A stretch of 64,000 nt of DNA from Sitta carolinensis (taxonomy: Eukaryota; Chordata; Aves; Passeriformes; Sittidae): assembly GCA_032173965.1 (NCBI GenBank), contig CM063292.1, positions 6,110,001 to 6,174,000 of the forward strand, written 5' to 3'. Under the pieces are notes generated by a model. The model searched no databases. It was not told the DNA's origin and saw only the letters and a program-made list of their open reading frames with translations. Numbering within the stretch: the first letter of the stretch is position 1; each line of letters starts with the position of its first letter. Below, piece after piece: positions 24,995-36,215 of this stretch. The position numbers and the translations under genes were made by a program.

Positions 24995-25036
24995 AGCTGC
25001 TCTGCGCGCCGTGCGCGGGCAGCACGCACCCCGGTA
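24995..25036. promoter_or_regulatory. Miniature CpG cluster inside complex unique sequence
   Basis: Seven CpG steps fall within 29 bases (25005-25033), and the flanks (24850-25330) are repeat-free mixed-composition DNA. GTGCG and CGCAC arms (25011-25015, 25025-25029) could pair. In a CpG-depleted genome this density suggests protection from methylation or selection, as in conserved enhancers. No transcription-factor site can be named with confidence. Confidence 0.3.
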
Positions 25037-28000
25037 CAGCATGTAAATAAGACAAAGACTAATAACGCCTTCAATCCTGCGAGCACAAAGGCTGCTGTCC
25101 TATGTAACATAGCAACACATTTTCCATTACACCCTAAGATTAATAAGCCTCATGGAGACCTGGAAAATCTGACAGAAAACAAGGGCAATACGATGTTCAT
25201 TTCTGTTTCATTAAACACGGGATGAGCTGATGGATCTCTCCACACTTTGTCACTCCGCACTGCTAATGGCTCTTTGACATTATTATTCACCATGGGTGAG
25301 ATTGTGTAACCTCTGCTCACATTGGTGAGCAGGTACAAAAGTGGTCCCACTGGCAACTGCTTTAGAGAGGTTACCTGAAGCATATGGTGCTTCTCAGCTC
25401 ACGTCAGAGTGGCTGAATCTGACCATAAAAAAAGTGTTTGTGAAGGATTTTAGAAATGTGCAGATAGTTGGTGAAGGGCACTTCAGTGGATACAAAGGCT
25501 TAATGCAGCAGTTAAAAACTCTGGTTTTTCAAGCAGGCTCAGTAGTTGAGTGATACCTCTTCATCCTCTTTATTTTATCTGCATAGTTTTTGCTTGGATG
25601 GAAGAGTTTTGCAATGTTACTTTTTCATAGCCATCAAATAAAATACCTTGAACAGAGACAGACTCTGGAAAATAGGAACACAACATAGGCAGCCAAAACG
25701 TGCCTGCACAGAGACCCAACACCTTCCTGTGCACAAAACATGGAACATGAAAAGCCCTGGGAGAGACTAAATCAATTCAATGTATTGATTTAATTTATTC
25801 TTTTTTATTAATTACCTATTGCGAGTTTTGCTTGCTGCAGTGTAGTTATAGAACACAATCATACTTTGCATTACCTTTCTTTTAGAATTGAGTTATGCCA
25901 TATTGAAATGGAAAATAAACATCAGGACTGAACACAACCATGGATGTCACAGCAAGGAACCTGGAAGGAGACATCTCTGGGTATCTTCCCTCTGTTCATT
26001 TGGAAATTACTCTAATGATTGACAATCTTTTTCCTTTACTCAAGGGGCCCTCCTTTGTGAATAAAATATGAGTCAATATTATGATCCTTGTTTTATAAAT
26101 AGTCCAAATAGGCACAAAATAGGATGTGGTTTTCCAGCTCACCTGAAGTTTACAGAGACTGTGAAGAGCTGTTCATCATCTCCCTGCACCAATTTACCTA
26201 CTTCTAGGATCACTACACACTAATCTTCTGGGTTTAAATTTTTATGTTAATTTGGCAACTAATAAAGAAAAATACCAATACTGTGCTTAAAAGCAACACA
26301 CTGGGGATGGGGATGTTTCAGTCATACAGAAGTTATAACACTTCATAACTGTGCAAGTGAGTAGAGATGTCCAAGTGTTCCTTGAGGGCAGGCTGCACGT
26401 GCAAAGCCTCATGTCTGAATTCAGACATTCATGGGAGTTTTCTATCCAACTGTAAATGAACAGCAAAGGCTGAGAATTTCATATAATAGAGATCAATACA
26501 TAAGTTACAAAACAATAACAAAGGACATCCATCCGATAAATCTAATTAATGAACCAGCTTGAGAAAATGACTATCTGCCTGTAGATATTACACAAATAGG
26601 AAAATGGAATATTATGTAAAAATAAATCACTCTGGATTATGTGTTCAACTACAGTTTCAGGTTAAAAAAAGCAAAATTAATATCACTACTCATTCCAATT
26701 CATATCTGAAAACAGATTTCAAAGAAAGCTTTGGCAGAGTGATGTATAAATTATACGTTAAAATTATAAATTAGATTTCCCCAGACAATCATGGTGATTC
26801 CATAAATAGCTTGAGAAATAACTCTGGGTAAGTGATGAGCTTTCTGAAGACTCACCAGACAATTTGAAAACAGGAATTTTTATAAACAACACAATTCATT
26901 ATATGAGGACTGCAGCATGAGCTGCAATATAAATTCTGCTCTATCTTGAGCAGAATCCAAAACTAAAGTGGATACTAAAACCATTGTGGGAGAAATAAAT
27001 GATGGGCTTTGTGCTATAGCACCAAGATGTCTTTTAAAATCTGAGATGGAAGCAGAGATTCAAGGGTTTGAAACCTACAGCATGAAGGGCAGCATGCCAG
27101 GAAGTTACAGTTATTAAATTAAAAATAGGTCATACACTAATGCCAGTCAATTCTGTGTAACACTGGAGGTATCTGAGATTCCTCAGATACACCTAAACCT
27201 GCTTGATTTTGGTGCAAAACAGTATTAATCAAAGCACAAAAAATGCTCAAGTCCATTGGATAGAGTCATCAGAAAGCAAAGTCCCTAAACACGTGTTTTG
27301 GGAACGTTAAGTCTTCCATAACGCTGCTCCAGAAGATAAATCTACCTGTCAAGGACCGAGACAGAAGGGGGAAGCAGCCAGACACATCCCAAATCAAACA
27401 CAAATATGCAAAGGCCTATAAGCAGTCAGTTCAAGAAACTCAATACCTCCAGTCCAGAGTTTTCAGACATGACACGAATTTCCACAATGAAAATGCAAAA
27501 AGTGGAAGATTTTTCTTACATGCAGGTCCTGAGTACAAACGGTGGATGACAAGCAAATTTGGTGTACATCTAAGATCTGAAACTGTATTTCAGTAACCAA
27601 TGTGTGTAAAATCCCATCAAAGCTCACTGAGTTACCTCCCATATTCTTACATCCACAGAACAAGACTAGCTCTGCTTCTGAAAACAGAATAGAAAAATAA
27701 TCAGCGCAGAAAGACATGGTATAAAAACTGGACAAGGTTTTAGAACTTCAAAAGCAGGAAAAATATTTAAAAATTAATTTATTTCCTTCATAAAGGATTT
27801 GAAAGGATCAATGCTGAAAGTACAACCAGAAGGAGAGACAGACTGGTGCAGAGAGGAGAGACCTGTTCTGTTCACACGTGGGCAAAACACCTCCTCCCAT
27901 CACACTGTCAGAGAAGTGTGATGCAAGCCCACCTCTCCTCTCTCTCTCTGTATCTCTATGTATTAAACCACTTTCCAGACATGCACTCACACATCTATCT

Positions 28001-28900
28001 TTGTCTTCTCTCTTTGCAAACTAATTCCCCGTGGAATATGAACAAGACTGCTCGTGTACCATCATTTCCCAGGGAAAGAAATAAACAGCTTTTACAAGTG
28101 TCTGTTACTAATGCTACTTAAAGAAACATTCATTTCAATGCCACTAATTTCACTGAAGCACTGTAATAGAAAACTTCTGAAGACAGAACAATATAAAAAC
28201 ATAGACCCAAGTGACAGCTGAAGAATTAGGGTGATCTACAAGAACCAGCACAAACTGAGCAAAGAGAAAAGCAGGTGGATTGGTATCACGTTCCTGCATG
28301 CTTGGGGTCACTAAGATGAATGTTCATGAGATTCTTTTGTCCATTTGTGCTATAATTTCACACAGTAAGAACGAAATTGTGTTCTCTGATATGCTCACAG
28401 AGGTCCCTCTGGAATCGGTGAGAATTACACGCCTGCATCGAAGGGCAGAATTTGGCCCTGAGTCATTAGTTAGAACTCTCTGCTGAAACCCTGCAGAGAA
28501 TAGGGGGTTTCAGAGGACGATGAGGATCAAACTGATGCAGCACACTCAGAGATTTACTCTCACAGGAGCCCATCAAATACTCAGGCATTCCAAAAACCCC
28601 ATTTGTAAAGATAAAAACTAACACGCCACAGTCAGGGGGGCTGCCTTCTGTGGAAACAGACCTAAGCAGCATTAAAAACAGTAGCAAAGTAATTAAATAA
28701 AAGTTTGGAGGAAAAAAATAGCACAAGATTTTCAGACCCATATAGAAGAGAATGCCAACTAACAACCATTTCTCATGGAAAGGAAAAGTGAAAAAAAAAT
28801 TACTTCAATACAGCTACTGTACAATGGTACACACGTCCATAGGAGCCTTAAATTTGCTGAAGGCCTGTTCTGTCCTCAGCTAAGGGAGGTGATTTCATCA
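25037..28900. other. Unannotated noncoding DNA
   Basis: The first 300 bases share the unique, CNE-like character of the CpG cluster. A perfect hairpin lies at 27169-27190 (listed separately). A CT-rich microsatellite-like run is at about 27929-27950. No exon is recognised: the 70-codon frame at 25341-25553 has no matching splice signals I trust. Confidence 0.5.
27167..27193. repeat. Perfect 9-bp hairpin with 4-base loop
   Basis: GTATCTGAG (27169-27177), loop ATTC, CTCAGATAC (27182-27190). Allowing one bulged A at 27191, the outer AG/CT bases also pair, giving an 11-bp stem. Too short for a microRNA precursor. Confidence 0.9.
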
Positions 28901-28944
28901 AAATTTCTTGCTAGTTTGGAAGAAATTTCTTGCTAGTTTGGAGG
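28901..28944. repeat. 22-bp tandem duplication
   Basis: Two adjacent copies of AAATTTCTTGCTAGTTTGGA plus two bases, at 28901-28922 and 28923-28944, differing only in the last bases. A recent local slippage or duplication event. Confidence 0.95.
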
Positions 28945-30542
28945 GGTTTTATTATTCACAGACATATATATATGTGAATTTAAATATAAGTGTGTGTATG
29001 TATAAATCTATATATTTGTTTTAATTCCTTTCTATTCTAAAATAACTTCCTGACTGAATGTCACTGCAGTTGTTTATATTAAGATCTCCTATCTATTATT
29101 AATTTGGAGCTTTAAGTGAACAGTTGATGCCAAAATGATTACAAACAGTATTCTGCCTCCAATGCTTTTAAATTTTAAACAGGAGTATTTAGCAATATTA
29201 TTTGTATCTGGTTGTACTTGCAGAGAAATTATTCACTTCTGTGATAAGTACAGACTGTTTTATCTCAGATATTTCCTGGGCACTTCCAGTACTCTGACTC
29301 AAAACCAAATCTGTGCTTCTCATCAACTCAGTAATAATTTTTGTCTTTTGTCTTGATCAAGGACTGACAAGACTCCAATTCAAACCAGCTGCAAAGTAAC
29401 AGCTTTAAAAAAAAAAAAACCCATCCTCACTATTTAATTCTAACCTCCACTGTTTCTGTTGCAAGATAGGCTGGCATTTGCTGTTAAAGCAGAAAATTAC
29501 AAGAAGGGCCTAATTGACCCTCTTGTGTCTTTGAAAAATCCTGTATGTTGTCTCTAATTGACCCTCTAGATACCTTTATGGAACAATGAATGAATCCTCT
29601 GTAAATAATGGACGGTGATGATTAATAGCCATGGGTTGGCTGGACCTCTGCCTCACGGAGTTCTGCTACCAAACATTGTTTTGTTTGGGTTTTTTCTTGC
29701 CGTCACAGTTCTCTATACTTTATTAAAAAAAACCAAACTCTCTCAAGGTAATAAAATATCCTGCTGTAAATAACATGAAAAGTTAAATTAAATGCTATCT
29801 CATGTAATGGAATGAGAAATAGGACTATTGGCATTATTTCCATCACCACCTCTTTCCATGTTTCAGTAACATGTCATGATAACATATGCTTGATTTAGAA
29901 AGCAGAAAAATTTAGCATAATTTATTTCTTTATTATGCATTGTAGTCAATAATAGCAATGTCATATTTCTTTCTCTTGACTCTTCATTGCAATAAAAATC
30001 TATGATACTAAGACACTTCTAGATTTGGCTTCATTATAATGCTGTCAGAAGACATTATGAAAACATCTCCAAATGTCTCCCCTCTTATTTAATAACTCTA
30101 ATGTTTAATGTTTCCAAGCTTGTCAAATTATAAACACAAATGTGTTAAGTTACACCATTACTCTGAAATGCTACAAAGAAATTTTGCTGTTTTGAAAATA
30201 ATATCTACAACTTAGCAAAACAACTGGCTCCATGCCAGCCCCAGATCACATGCAGCAGCACAACAACATTTGGTGATGCCATCGAAATTCACTCTCTGAA
30301 ATTCAGCATCCCATAGTGAACGCGTCAAGAAAATAAAGGACCAATCAACACCTTCTTGCACTATATATCACTAGAAAACAGGAAGATGAAACAAATAGAT
30401 TTAAGAAATATAACAAAGCTGAGCACACCTCTTTAAATGTAAAGAGCAAGAGCATGGAGTGTGGTGGTTCAGTTAGATGGCGAGCCCTGACAGTTTAAAT
30501 TCAACCTTTCAAAAAGAAACAACTCAAAGTTCCATAAGATCT

Positions 30543-30543
<1 letters not shown>
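28945..30543. other. Unannotated AT-rich DNA
   Basis: Contains a short TA/TG-rich run at 28962-29015 and a 14-base word, CTAATTGACCCTCT, repeated at 29510-29523 and 29554-29567. No gene or transposon recognised. Confidence 0.55.

Positions 30544-30577
<34 letters not shown>
30544..30577 (+). repeat. Poly-A tract, 34 bases
   Basis: Thirty-four A residues followed by GAAGAAGAAA. No retroposed transcript body is visible upstream. Confidence 0.97.
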
Positions 30578-30579
<2 letters not shown>

Positions 30580-31376
30580 AGAAGAAATAGATTACAATTA
30601 TCTGTGTCCCACATCCTAAGTTCTCTTGGATACAAGCAGGGACTTGTTGGCCTATTTATGAACCTTTTATAACACTGAAGATAAATGTAGGACCTGAGGT
30701 TCATTAAGCAGCTTTGAACTGTTCTTAACAACACTCAGAGAACTTAAGTAAATACCACCATAATTTTATCATGGGAAAACTGACTTGACCAAGGTCACAG
30801 AGAATATCTGTGAATTTAGCCTTTAGCTAACCCCAGATATCTAAAATAGAAGGGTATTTTAAAATCCAATAGCAACAGTTTTCACAGCAGATACTGCAAT
30901 TCATTGTGACTAAATTGAAACATGAGAAATGTTCTTTCCAAGGCTCAGATTAACACAATACATATTTAATCATGAAAACAAATCTTTGCTTGCTGAAATC
31001 TGCCATTCTCTTTAGTGCAGTTTAGTTTCTTAGAGGCATTTGTCCTGCTCTCCTTGGAGATGTGGCTCATTGCTGTTTCAGTGACAACTGCCCCAACAAA
31101 AATGTAAATTATTTTAGAAAGATTGTATAGCTTGGACAAGCTTGATGATGACTACTAAACTGCCTGCAAAGAAGCAATACTATGGGGAGAGGCTAACTGG
31201 GAAAGAAGAATATTCTCTAAGTTCATTGATTTAGTGTAGGTGCAGCATCCTTATGAGAATGACCTAAAAAAGCAGTTGGAGTGAACCTGTTATTGGTGTC
31301 ACAATAGGCAGCAATGTGATACTGGATGTAAAATATTTTTCAGTGATTTAGGTAGATAAATAGACAACTTTCTGAA
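30578..31376. other. Unannotated DNA
   Basis: No gene or repeat recognised. Confidence 0.5.
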
Positions 31377-31695
31377 TTTCACAGAGTCACAGAACAGCTG
31401 AGGTTGGAAGACACCTCTGGAGATCATTTAATCCTCAGTGCCCAGAGCAGGGTCCCTGGTGCAGGTTGCTCAGGACCCTGTCCAGTTTGGTTCTGAGTAA
31501 CTCCAAGGACAGAGAATCCACAACCTGCCCAGACAAACTGTTCCAATGCTTTACCACCCTCAAAATAAAAAGCTGGTTTCAATGTTGAAATGAAATTTTG
31601 TGTTTCATTACTCATCCATTTCTTCTTGTCCTGTCATTGGACAAGAGTGAGAAGATCACTGCTGTCTTCTTTATTTATACCACTGGATATTTTAC
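31377..31695 (-). mobile_element. CR1 LINE fragment, antisense orientation
   Basis: The + strand carries the reverse complement of a CR1 3' end: 'cagagtcacagaacagctga', 'ggttggaagacacctctgga', 'gatcatttaatcc', then 'tggtgcaggttgctcagg' and 'tccacaacctgcccagacaa', continuing to 'cttcttgtcctgtcattgga' and 'tatttatacc'. The octamer-bearing 3' end is at the left, so the element points to the - strand. About 320 bases survive. No reading frame of the element is intact. Confidence 0.93.
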
Positions 31696-34600
31696 AGTTT
31701 AAATTCATCCAAAAGAAACCTTAAGCACGAGTCAAAGATATAGATGTATGGCTTCACATCTAAATAAAAGCAATTTAGCCACACACAATTGTCCAATTTT
31801 CTTAAGAGCAGTAGTCACTAATTCAAGATAAAAGTAGACTTCCCATGCATATTTGATATGAACTTGCTTCAGACTCTGAAACCTGCATTCCAAAACACCC
31901 AGAGCTCAGTGTTACTGGGCTGGGGCAAACAGGAGAATGTGACTGAGTATGTTCAGTCTGTAAATACAAACAAGGGCTATAATTTCATGTGCAGTCATTA
32001 CAAACTGCACTCACTACCCACTAGCAGGTGAACTGTCACCATGCTGTCTGCACTTCGGGCCTGGAATTCAAGACCTACCAGCAGCTTTTTTGGTTACTAT
32101 TAAAGGTTTAAAATCCAAGCAAAGAAGTTATTTTCCTTGTTTGAATAAGTGAATATTTGAAGTGAATTCCTGCAATAATAGACTTCATCAAAATCTAAGT
32201 ATAATTATAGAAATGTATTCACAATTACTTTGGAAGTTATTATGATTGAGTGGAAAATCTTATTTGCTGCACAGAAACCTCTGTGACTGGGCAAATTCAT
32301 ATAAATCACAACACAATTTACAGTAGGAAGTTGTTTGTCTAAATAGTAGAAAACAGCAACCTTTGTACAACTGGGGTTAAACTAATTCTGCCTTAATGAA
32401 AAGCAAAATTTACATACAGCTTTGTTAGCACAATAAATAGGGGTCTCAGTCTTTCATAATCATTCCCATTGTACCTCCATAGCCTCATCTGCTCCCACTA
32501 AAACCCTGGTTAAAAGCACATTTATTTTTTAATATCAGAGAGCACACAGCAACTCAGCCATTAGGCCTGTTTCAGTGCATAAAGATCATGACTATAACAG
32601 ATGCTTATATTTCAAATAAATTTTTGTTTCCAACAGCACAAACTGAGCCCAAACACGAGAGGCTTGATTCAGTCAGAAACCTGACTGCTAAAGCTCCACG
32701 TACCGTTTCAGTTACAAGGCCAAACACAGAAATGAAAACTGATTATTTCTCTTCTTTAAAAATATATTTTTAGCTCTAACTATTGTCTCAGAAAAATAAC
32801 ATGGGATACACACAAGTGTTTTCACAGTCAGTCACCCAGAACAGTCATAAATGGATTTCCAGGACCAAAGACTCAACAGGATAATTTTTATCTATCTCTT
32901 AAATTAAAATTTGTTACTTATGGCGAAGATGGTGACACAGTCTCTAGTTCAGGGTGTCTGGCACTTCCCATTTCAAGGCCACAGTACAGTTGCTCACAAC
33001 TTTAGCAAGCTCCAATTGCCCCACTGAGGTTTCCTGTTACAGATGTCCATGCGGGGCACAGCTTTCGTGGGAAAGTGCAGCAAACGTGCTTTCACAATTT
33101 CCAGAAAGCCAACAAGGGAAAAATACATTATATCCAAAAGTTTCAAAAAATTCTTTCTAGTGTTTTCTGGGAAACCTCCAAATCCCTAAGGCAGAGAAGG
33201 ACCTCGTAAGTCGCCAGTTGCAGCCCAGCATTGCAGGCACAGACCATGTAGCTGCTTTTAAGATGCAGTTTGTTGAAGTAACTGAATAGACAGGGTGGGA
33301 GAGGCAGGAGCTCACTCCCACTACTCTAATATTAAATTCAGGAAATTAGAGCTGTAGCCAAGCCAAAAAAAAAAAAAAAAATTGAGTAAAAGAAAATCAG
33401 AGGAAAAGGTTTCTTGGGTAAACTTAGGATGGAAAAGACAGAAAGGAGTTGAGAGGAGACAGGACAAAAGAAGAAAGAGTCAGAGTGAGTCTAGGAAAAA
33501 GAAATCAGCCTTTTTGGGGAAAAGGAGTGAAACAGGAAAAGGAACAGCACTCAATTTTAAAAAGTGAAAAAAATACACAATTCGCTTTCCACACATTTCA
33601 CAAATATTTTAAAGATAAATTTAAATGTGTCACTAATGACATATTTGGATTGTTGAGAAAGAAAAAGCAACCTCTTATTATAGTTAGAAGTGATTAGTTC
33701 AGTTAAAATGACAGTATCAGTATTGAAAGAAAAGAATCCAACCACAGCTAATAACTCTAAGGTTTTCAATCCTTCCCTCCATCATCCTACGTTCACTGAA
33801 TATTAAAATAATAAAAGAATAAAACAAAACCTTTAGATTTTAGAAAATTTAGATGGTTTATGAAATCTTAATTCTGTCCCTTGGTGTATGCAGATCAATA
33901 GAAAAAGTTTAATTACAATGGAATACTTGACTAAATAATTTTGTGTCTTTTTTTTTAATTAGTCCAGGTATTTTTAGCTAATTATTCTACTAAACATATG
34001 TCATCATTTAATATCCTTATCCATGCCTGTGATTCCAGTGGAAACAGAGAGGATCATGTTTAATGATTATGCCAGTATTTCTATCAGTTTCTTTTCAGCA
34101 TGCCACACATTACACAAATCCATACATTCTGTAGCAAGAGACAGGTTTAATAACAAGGCCTCCTCAGTCAAACATCTTGGACTATCCCCAGATCTCTGCT
34201 GCTGCCAAGTGACTGATTTAAGAGATGGACAAAGGCAGGCACACAAAAGTACAGATACTATGATTAATGGATGATCCAAATTTCCCTGAACTGCATATCA
34301 TGACTTAACATGAAACTCTGAAGAGATTAAAGGCAGGAATTACATTATCATGAATAATATAAAAAAAGTTATATTCTGTTTAAAAGCTTTTGAGTGCAAG
34401 TTGAACAAATACATTAACACAGCTTCCAAAGATTGGATCAGGTTGAATGTTACACAGAATTTATTTTGAAATAAGCTTTATGTGACTCACATGTGAAGTA
34501 CAAGTCTATTTGTGAGTGGCACTAAAGCTATTAGCATGCAGATTTTATTTCTTTCTTCAGTTAGATAGAGCTTACCCTATGTGCATTGTCCTTTTAATAA

Positions 34601-34931
34601 TGGAAACTCCTCTGAAGCACACCCCAATGCTGCAGGTATACAGACACAGACAAAGATAGATACATAGACACCTAAATCATTATTCTGTCCTTTACTATAA
34701 TTTGAAAAAGTGTCTCTTTGTTACAGTGGCACAGTAATGTGGCTGTTGTATCTTATTTCTCAGTATTGAATTCATAAACAGGAGTTTGGAGGGCACTTAG
34801 TGTTTCATATCATTTCAATCATATCAGTTGAAAATTTGTATTGAAATTATTCAGGCAGTATGTAAAGCCCTTCTATAAAAGATAGCTGTACATTAACTTA
34901 CAATTAAATGATGGTTTTAATGAAATTATAG
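31696..34931. other. Unannotated DNA
   Basis: No gene recognised. A17 run at 33365-33381, then an A/G-rich segment to about 33560 whose open frames encode only K/R/S/E-rich text. Around 33180-33255 the sequence has a weak likeness to an old CR1 in antisense, too poor to call. Confidence 0.5.
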
Positions 34932-35044
34932 TGTGTGACCGGTTAACGGACTGATGCTGAGAGGCAAATGTCGAAATGAAGCCAAGACGTTTATTTTCAA
35001 ACTGACAAACCTTAACTCAACCATAACATATAGTTCCATTAACA
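34932..35044 (-). mobile_element. Putative short solo LTR, antisense
   Basis: The + strand starts TGTGTGACCGG at 34932. On the - strand a poly-A signal AATAAA (34995-34990) sits about 58 bases before this terminus, which then reads '...ggtcacaca'. If the other end is 35044, the element is 113 bp, begins TG and ends CA, and is flanked by TTATAG at 34926-34931 and 35045-35050, a 6-base target-site duplication as made by several retrovirus groups. A rival choice, CA at 35027-35028 followed by TATAG, would give a 5-base duplication; a third is that the LTR is longer and extends toward 35500, since the sequence after 35050 keeps a similar character. Three CpG steps near the terminus contrast with the surroundings. 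No primer-binding site follows, so it would be a solo LTR. The 3' end is more secure than the 5' end. Confidence 0.5.
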
Positions 35045-36099
35045 TTATAGTTATTACACAAAATAATTTGGTTGAAAACAATATGCAATAGACCAAGCTG
35101 CCAGATCATCAGAGAAACCCTAACCTCACCTGTCCCATGAAAGACAAACCAAACAGCTCTTGTTTTAAACTTGGAGAAAGAACTACAGACCTAGAACCAA
35201 CCTGTCAAATCCCTGCTTTCTCCTGAACAATGTCTTGAATCTTTACTTTTATTTGCTCTTCTCAGTACTAAGGTCAAGACAGCAGCCTCAGCTCTGCTTA
35301 ACCACATAAGAAACTCTTAATGGGGTCCTGAGTCCCAACCTCTGCTTATTTTTTTCAACTTCTGTGTCACAAAGTGGCACAAAACTGTTAGCACAGTGAG
35401 TGATTTCTCTCTTGGAGCAGCAGCTCTGGATGGCATTAAAGACATCATTCCTACAGCTTCCAGCCAGTTAATATTTTAGACTGTCAAGATACAATCTTGC
35501 TGCTATATACAATTTCACATACAGGAGTGAGATGCTTAAAAGAGCAAAACCCTTCCGTCTGAAAAAGTCCTTCTGCTCAAACTGTTTAAGCACAGCAACC
35601 CAGAAAGTGTGACTGAACAACTGGTGGGATATGCAGAGGTGAAGCTGAGGACCTTTCTCCTGAAATGAGTAATGGCACAGGGTTAAGTTGATGTCTGATT
35701 TTTGGCATGACCAGAAAAACAAAGAAATGACAGAGGTGAGAAGAATCTCCTGTAGGAGTTTCTCAGTAACTGGAAACACTGTGAAACACCACAAGGAGGG
35801 AAATGCTGAAAGTCTGCTGTAATATATTATTCCCCATCATCAAGGAAGGAGCCCATGGAACCAGGCCTGGGGCAGAGACCTTCCCTCCTCGTTACTGGAG
35901 TTTCAGCCAGAAGGGATGAGCGCCCAGCACATGGAACTTGGCTGCTGTGCCAGGACTCAGCCCAGGCAGGCTCTTGCCATCCCAGAGACCAGGCAGGCTC
36001 GGGTGATGGGGAGGCAGGGAGTGGGCATGGAGGCTTCATCCTTTCACCCCTTCAGGTCAGAATGAACCTGCAGTGCTGGGGAGCCTGCACTGTGCTTCA
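35045..36099. other. Unannotated DNA, possibly including more LTR sequence
   Basis: If the LTR at 34932 is longer than 113 bp, its upstream half lies here. From 35840 to 36060 the DNA is GC-richer and holds open frames on both strands (94 and 70 codons) with no recognisable product. Confidence 0.45.
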
Positions 36100-36215
36100 A
36101 AAATTTATAGCTGTCGAGGGCCAAAGAGGCTATTTGTGAACATCTAATCTGACCTGGCGCTTAACTCAGATCATAGAATTTCAGACAGCTACTCCTACCA
36201 CACTGCATTTTTTCC
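36100..36215 (-). mobile_element. Probable ancient CR1 fragment, antisense
   Basis: The run 'ccaaagaggctatttgtgaa', 'catctaatctgacctgg' and 'catagaatttcagacagcta' resembles the reverse complement of old CR1 copies shared by turtles, crocodilians and birds, in which 'catctagtctgacctcc' and 'gccatagaatttcacccag' recur. This is recalled from family knowledge, not aligned. The copy is strongly diverged, as expected for an insertion older than birds. Confidence 0.5.

Noticed and set aside
30544..30577. Poly-A run as the tail of a processed pseudogene
   Set aside because: No coding or RNA-like body upstream and no flanking target-site duplication seen; bird CR1 rarely makes processed pseudogenes.
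33180..33255. Antisense ancient CR1 or SINE
   Set aside because: Likeness is limited to a few short words; not enough to name a family.
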